Assembly (NCBI GenBank): GCA_021806645.1
Contig: JAJZQX010000010.1
Coordinates: 1-64,000, forward strand
Direction of reading: 5' to 3'
Length of the DNA: 64,000 nucleotides
Source of the DNA: Myxococcales bacterium
GTDB lineage: Bacteria > Myxococcota > Myxococcia > Myxococcales > Anaeromyxobacteraceae
Of this stretch, positions 60,328 to 64,000 are shown piece after piece. The notes beneath the pieces are model-generated. The model worked only from the letters and a program-made list of their open reading frames with translations. It searched no databases and was not told where the DNA came from. Position numbers and translations under genes: made by a program. Within the stretch, counting starts at the first letter, position 1; every line of letters starts with the position of its first letter.

Positions 60328-61361
60328 CGAGCCTCCATGGCCCGGCGCAGCGCCCGCCGCACCAGCACCGGCACCATGGCACGGCGCCAGGCCGGGTCGG
60401 CGGTCATGTTGGCCAGCGGGTGGCACTGCCGGTACGCCTGCGCGGCGACCCGCTCCAGCGCCGCGTCATCCAGCGGTCTTCCCTCGACCAGGTCGCCGAG
60501 GCCGGTGACCACCCGCGGGCGGGCGCTCAGCGCCGACACCACCACCCGCAGCGACCGGCAGGCGCCGCCCGGCGCCAGGTCGGCGACGGCCGCCACCGAG
60601 AGCACCGGGAAGTCGATGGCCTCGCGCATCCGGAGCTTCTCGTAGGCGGCCCGTCGCCCCGGCGGCGCGGCCGGGACGCGAAGCTCGGTGACCAGCTCCC
60701 CGGGCAGGAGGGCGAGGTGCCGCCGTCCCTCGCTCTGGAGCAGCGACTCCACCGGGATCCAGCGGTCGCCAGCCACGCCCTCGACCCGGGCCTCGGCGCC
60801 GAGCGCGGTGAGCAAGGCCGCCCCGTCCGAGCTGCAGGCGGCGACGCAGCCCCTGGCGCCGGGCACCACGTGGCAGGTGGTCCCCTTGCGCTTCAGGCAG
60901 TGACCGAGCGCCGCCCGCCAGAAGGCGGTCTGGTTGAAGTAGGTGCAGCGGGTGTCGAGGCAGAGGTTGCCCCCCACGGTCCCCATGTTGCGAAGCTGCG
61001 GCGAGCCGATCTGGCGGTAGGCGCCGGCCAGCGTGGGGTGGCGCTGGCGGAGCAGTGGATCGGCGGCGGCCGCGGCCAGCGAGGTGAGCGCGCCGACGTG
61101 GAGATGGCCCGCCACCTCGCGGACCCCGCGGAGATGGGGCTCCTCGATCCGGGTCAGGTCGACGAGGAGTTCCACGTCGAGGAGGCGGTGCTTGAGGTTG
61201 GGCACCAGGTCGGTGCCGCCGGCGATGGGGAGGACCGGCCCACGCCGCTGGGCCCCGTCGCCATCCGGCGCGGTCCGGCCGCGGCCGCCCTGCTCGAGCA
61301 GCTCGAGCGCGTCGCGGAGGCGCTTCGGTGCCAGGTAGCGGATGGGAGGGAGCGGCAGCAT
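60324..61361 (-). CDS. FAD subunit of a molybdenum hydroxylase, 4-hydroxybenzoyl-CoA reductase type
   Basis: A 345-aa FAD-binding subunit. FAD motifs are PIAGGTDLVPNLKHRL and TVGGNLCLDTRC. An insertion of about 40 residues carries Cys139, Cys155, Cys163 and Cys172, spaced 16-8-9, plus Cys134 and Cys176. The beta subunit of 4-hydroxybenzoyl-CoA reductase has an extra [4Fe-4S] cluster in the same place, and the spacing matches what I recall for the Thauera enzyme. Ordinary xanthine or CO dehydrogenase FAD subunits lack it. In HCR the cluster carries electrons inward for reductive dehydroxylation. The substrate here remains inferred. Confidence 0.85.
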   Translation of the reverse strand: MLPLPPIRYLAPKRLRDALELLEQGGRGRTAPDGDGAQRRGPVLPIAGGTDLVPNLKHRLLDVELLVDLTRIEEPHLRGVREVAGHLHVGALTSLAAAAADPLLRQRHPTLAGAYRQIGSPQLRNMGTVGGNLCLDTRCTYFNQTAFWRAALGHCLKRKGTTCHVVPGARGCVAACSSDGAALLTALGAEARVEGVAGDRWIPVESLLQSEGRRHLALLPGELVTELRVPAAPPGRRAAYEKLRMREAIDFPVLSVAAVADLAPGGACRSLRVVVSALSARPRVVTGLGDLVEGRPLDDAALERVAAQAYRQCHPLANMTADPAWRRAMVPVLVRRALRRAMEAR

Positions 61362-63727
61362 CAGCGTCGCCCCTTCCAGGACAGGCCGGCCTGGCGTCGG
61401 GTCTCGAGCGCCGCCAGCACGCGCGGCGGAAGGAACGGCAGGCGCGTCAACCGCACGCCCACCGCGTCGTGGATGGCGTTGGCGATGGCCGGGATGGAGG
61501 GGTGAAGCGGTCCCTCGCCGGCCTCCTTGGCGCCGTAGGGCCCCTCCCGGTCGCCGCTCTCGACGATGATCGACTCCAGTTCCGGGGTGTCGAGCGTGGT
61601 CGCCAGCGGGTAGTCGAGCAGGGACGGGCCGCGATGCAGTCCGCGCTCGTCATAGGGCTGCTCCTCGAAGAGCGCCTCGCCGAAGCCCATGGCCGCGCTC
61701 CCCTCCATCTGCCCCTCCACCAGCATGGGGTTGAGGGCGCGTCCGCAGTCGTGAGCCACCCAGATCTTCTTCACCCGGACCTGGCCGGTCTGGTCGTCGA
61801 CCTCGACCTCGGCGACGTGGGCGCTGAAGGAGTAGGCCGGCGAGGCGCCGATGGTGGCCCCGCGGTAGCTCCCGTGGACGTCCTTGGGCGTGTTGTAGGA
61901 CCCCACGCCGCCGAGGGTGCCGAAGCGGGCCTCGGCGGCCTGGAAGGCCTCGGCGATGGGGACGGCGTGCGACGGGGTGCCGGGCGCCGTGGCGAAGCCG
62001 TCGGCCAGCCGGACCTGTCCGGGCGGCACGCTCCAGGCCTGGGCCATGGCGTCCTGGATCCGCCGCTTCACGCCGGCGCAGGCGGCGATGGCGGCGTTGC
62101 CGGCCATGAAGGTGATGCGAGACGAATAGGCCCCCAGGTCGACCGGGGTGAGGTCGGTGTCGGCGGTCACCACCCGGATCGAGTCGAGTGCCACGCCGAG
62201 CTCCTCGGCCACGATGTAGGCCAGCACCGAATCGCAGCCCTGGCCGATGTCGCTCACCCCGGCGAAGACCGTGACCCGGCCGGAGCGGTCCACCTTGAGC
62301 TGCACCGCCGACTGCGGCATCTCGTTGGGGTAGATGGGGTAGTTGGTCCCGGAGATGTAGGTGGAGCCGGCCACCCCGACGCCGCGGCCGAAGGGCAACT
62401 GCCGGAACTTCTCCTTCCAGCCGCTGGCCCGCTCCACGCCGGCCAGGCACTCGAGGAAGCCGTTGGAGGTCACCCGGAACTCGTTGACGGTGCGGGTGTC
62501 GGCGCCGAGGACGTTGCGCCGGCGCAGCTCGATGGGGTCGAGGGCGACGCGCTCGGCCAGCATGTCGAGGGCGCACTCGAAGGCGAAGCGGGGCTGGACC
62601 GATCCGTGGCCACGCTTGGGGCCACAGGAGGGCTTGTTGGTGAAGACGCGCGTCGAGTCGAACTCGTAGGCGGGGAGCCGGTAGGGCGCGCCGAGGAGCT
62701 GCCCCGAGTAGTAGGTGGTCACCAGGCCGAAGGAGGAATGGGCGCCGCCGTCGATCAGGATCCGCGCCTTGACCGCGGTGAGCATGCCGTCGCGCCTGGC
62801 CCCGACCTGGTAGGTCATCAGCATGGGATGGCGGCCGCGGTGCGCGGCGAAGACCTCCTCACGCGTGTAGAGGATCTTCACGGGCCGGCCGGTGAGGCAG
62901 GAGAGCTTGGCCACCGCGAACTCGAGGTCGAAGGGCTCGCTCTTGCCTCCGAAGCCGCCGCCGACCGCCGGCTGGATCACCCGGATGCGGTCAATGGGGA
63001 GCTCGAGGACGCGGCTCAGCTCGCGGTGGAGGTAGTGCGGCACCTGGGTGCTGGAGTGGACGGTGAGGATCCCGTCGGCGCCGAGGTCGCCCACCGCGCA
63101 GTGCGGTTCGATGGCGGCGTGGGTCGAGCCGGCGTGGAACCAGGTGTCCTCCACCACCACCTCGGCCCCGGCCAGCCCGCCCTCGACGTCGCCGAAGGTG
63201 AGGCGGACCTGCTTGGAGACGTTCCCCTTCGCGGAGAAGGTGTTCACCTGGTTCTCGGGGTGGGCCAGCGCGTCCTCCACGGTGAGGACCGCCGGCAGCA
63301 CCTGGTAGTCGATCTCGATGAGCGCGAGCGCCGCCTCGGCGGTCCGCTCGTCGTCGGCGGCCACCGCCGCCACCCCGTCGCCGACGTATAGGACCTTGTC
63401 GATGGCCAGCGGGTACTCGTCGCGGGTCCAGGGGATGATGCCGTAGGCGACCGGCAGGTCGCGCCCGGTGATGACGGCGTGGACGCCGGGGTGGGCCGCC
63501 GCGCGCCGGGTGTCGATGGAGCGGATGCGGGCGTGGGCATGGGGCGAGCGGAGGATCTTGCCGTGGAGGAGCCGCGCCGGCTGCAGGTCGTCGGTGAAGA
63601 TGGACTGGCCGGTGACCTTGCGCCGGCCGTCCACCTTCCTGTTGCGCTTGCCGATCACCGAGAAGGCGGCGCCCTCGCCGCTGCCAGGGCCAGGGCCGGC
63701 CGGCCCGACCGGACGCCGGCCGGTCAC
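61361..63727 (-). CDS. Molybdopterin subunit of a molybdenum hydroxylase, HCR/XDH family
   Basis: A 788-aa large subunit. After a 40-residue variable lead the first domain starts VDGRRKVTGQSIFTDDL. Cofactor-binding blocks are VGGGFGGKSEPFDLE, GPKRGHGSVQPRFAFE and GAYSSRITFMAGNAAI. The catalytic Glu is in GPYGAKEAGEGPLHP. Several of these, notably SSRITFMxGNA and PYGAKEAxEG, resemble the alpha subunit of 4-hydroxybenzoyl-CoA reductase. GTG 63727 overlaps the [2Fe-2S] subunit stop, and the stop overlaps the FAD-subunit ATG by one base. Confidence 0.9.
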   Translation of the reverse strand: MTGRRPVGPAGPGPGSGEGAAFSVIGKRNRKVDGRRKVTGQSIFTDDLQPARLLHGKILRSPHAHARIRSIDTRRAAAHPGVHAVITGRDLPVAYGIIPWTRDEYPLAIDKVLYVGDGVAAVAADDERTAEAALALIEIDYQVLPAVLTVEDALAHPENQVNTFSAKGNVSKQVRLTFGDVEGGLAGAEVVVEDTWFHAGSTHAAIEPHCAVGDLGADGILTVHSSTQVPHYLHRELSRVLELPIDRIRVIQPAVGGGFGGKSEPFDLEFAVAKLSCLTGRPVKILYTREEVFAAHRGRHPMLMTYQVGARRDGMLTAVKARILIDGGAHSSFGLVTTYYSGQLLGAPYRLPAYEFDSTRVFTNKPSCGPKRGHGSVQPRFAFECALDMLAERVALDPIELRRRNVLGADTRTVNEFRVTSNGFLECLAGVERASGWKEKFRQLPFGRGVGVAGSTYISGTNYPIYPNEMPQSAVQLKVDRSGRVTVFAGVSDIGQGCDSVLAYIVAEELGVALDSIRVVTADTDLTPVDLGAYSSRITFMAGNAAIAACAGVKRRIQDAMAQAWSVPPGQVRLADGFATAPGTPSHAVPIAEAFQAAEARFGTLGGVGSYNTPKDVHGSYRGATIGASPAYSFSAHVAEVEVDDQTGQVRVKKIWVAHDCGRALNPMLVEGQMEGSAAMGFGEALFEEQPYDERGLHRGPSLLDYPLATTLDTPELESIIVESGDREGPYGAKEAGEGPLHPSIPAIANAIHDAVGVRLTRLPFLPPRVLAALETRRQAGLSWKGRR

Positions 63728-64000
63728 GGCTTGCCTCCACCCTTCGGGGCGGCGCGAGCCTGGTGGACCTCGCCGGCGGCCTTCACCACCGCGTCCAGGA
63801 TCTTGGTGTAGCCGGTGCAGCGGCAGAGGTTGCCGGACAGCGCCTCGCGGACGTCCTGGCGGCTCGGCTGGTCGTTCTCCTCTATGAGCGCGCAGGCGCT
63901 CATGAGCATCCCCGGCGTGCAGAAGCCGCACTGGGCGGCCCCCTGCGTGTCGAAGGCCTCCTGGAGCGGATGGAGCCGGCCTGCCTCGGCCAGCCCCTCG
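63724..64000 (-). CDS. [2Fe-2S] subunit of the molybdenum hydroxylase (5' end outside window)
   Basis: The last 91 residues of the iron-sulfur subunit are visible, running off the right edge. The second cluster of the family is complete: QCGFCTPGMLMSA and GNLCRCTGYTKILDAV. The plant-ferredoxin-like first cluster would be beyond the window. It passes electrons between the molybdenum centre and FAD. Its stop overlaps the large-subunit start (GTGA), giving the order small - large - FAD subunit. Confidence 0.93.
   Translation of the reverse strand, partial: EGLAEAGRLHPLQEAFDTQGAAQCGFCTPGMLMSACALIEENDQPSRQDVREALSGNLCRCTGYTKILDAVVKAAGEVHQARAAPKGGGKP

Overview
This is a very GC-rich, densely packed bacterial chromosome segment. 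The gene content fits a Myxococcota (delta-proteobacterial) organism, most like Anaeromyxobacter: a multi-GAF sensor kinase, a zinc-ribbon/GYF/TPR protein, a TIGR04551-like outer-membrane protein, multiheme c-type cytochromes, an HNH endonuclease with a TP-rich linker, and a PASTA-containing FtsI inside the dcw cluster. The taxonomy is an inference from gene content. Many gene pairs overlap by 4 nt (ATGA or GTGA), so much of the window is translationally coupled operons.

Left part (1-21.9 kb). A possible transposase tail lies at the edge. Next, on the minus strand, come a phosphoribosyltransferase and selB, which overlaps a soluble sensor histidine kinase. On the plus strand are a membrane Cache-GGDEF diguanylate cyclase, a 79-aa protein and an unknown membrane protein. 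The minus-strand operon acyltransferase - epimerase - hslO follows. Then come a 1148-aa TPR scaffold protein with a TolC-type partner, the spmA-spmB pair, a transglutaminase lipoprotein, methylmalonyl-CoA epimerase and the TIGR04551-like barrel.

Middle (21.9-32.6 kb). argH, a small LptM-like lipoprotein, lysA, dapA, dapB and a fumarylacetoacetate-hydrolase-family gene form one plus-strand run. It links the last step of arginine synthesis to lysine and meso-DAP synthesis. alaS, a small helical protein, an esterase (beside the remnant of a metalloprotease gene) and a small outer-membrane protein follow.

Cell wall and division (32.6-57.5 kb, minus strand). A complete dcw cluster reads mraZ - STAS protein - rsmH - ftsL - ftsI - murE - murF - mraY - murD - ftsW - murG - murC - murB - ddl // ftsQ - ftsA - ftsZ. 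A promoter and three 10-bp-spaced GTGG repeats (an MraZ operator) precede mraZ. The cluster is split between ddl and ftsQ by a 5.7-kb plus-strand block. That block holds a triheme cytochrome, a ten-heme-site cytochrome, three tandem paralogs that fuse a CXXC-less thioredoxin fold to TPRs, and an HNH endonuclease. It is the most unusual part of the window and the best candidate for an undescribed envelope redox module.

Right end (57.6-64 kb, minus strand). This operon encodes a three-subunit molybdenum hydroxylase. Its FAD subunit has the extra four-cysteine insertion typical of 4-hydroxybenzoyl-CoA reductase. XdhC- and MobA-like maturation factors and a LivK-type substrate-binding protein follow, which suggests uptake and reductive or oxidative metabolism of an aromatic or N-heterocyclic compound. 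No rRNA, tRNA or CRISPR array was recognised.
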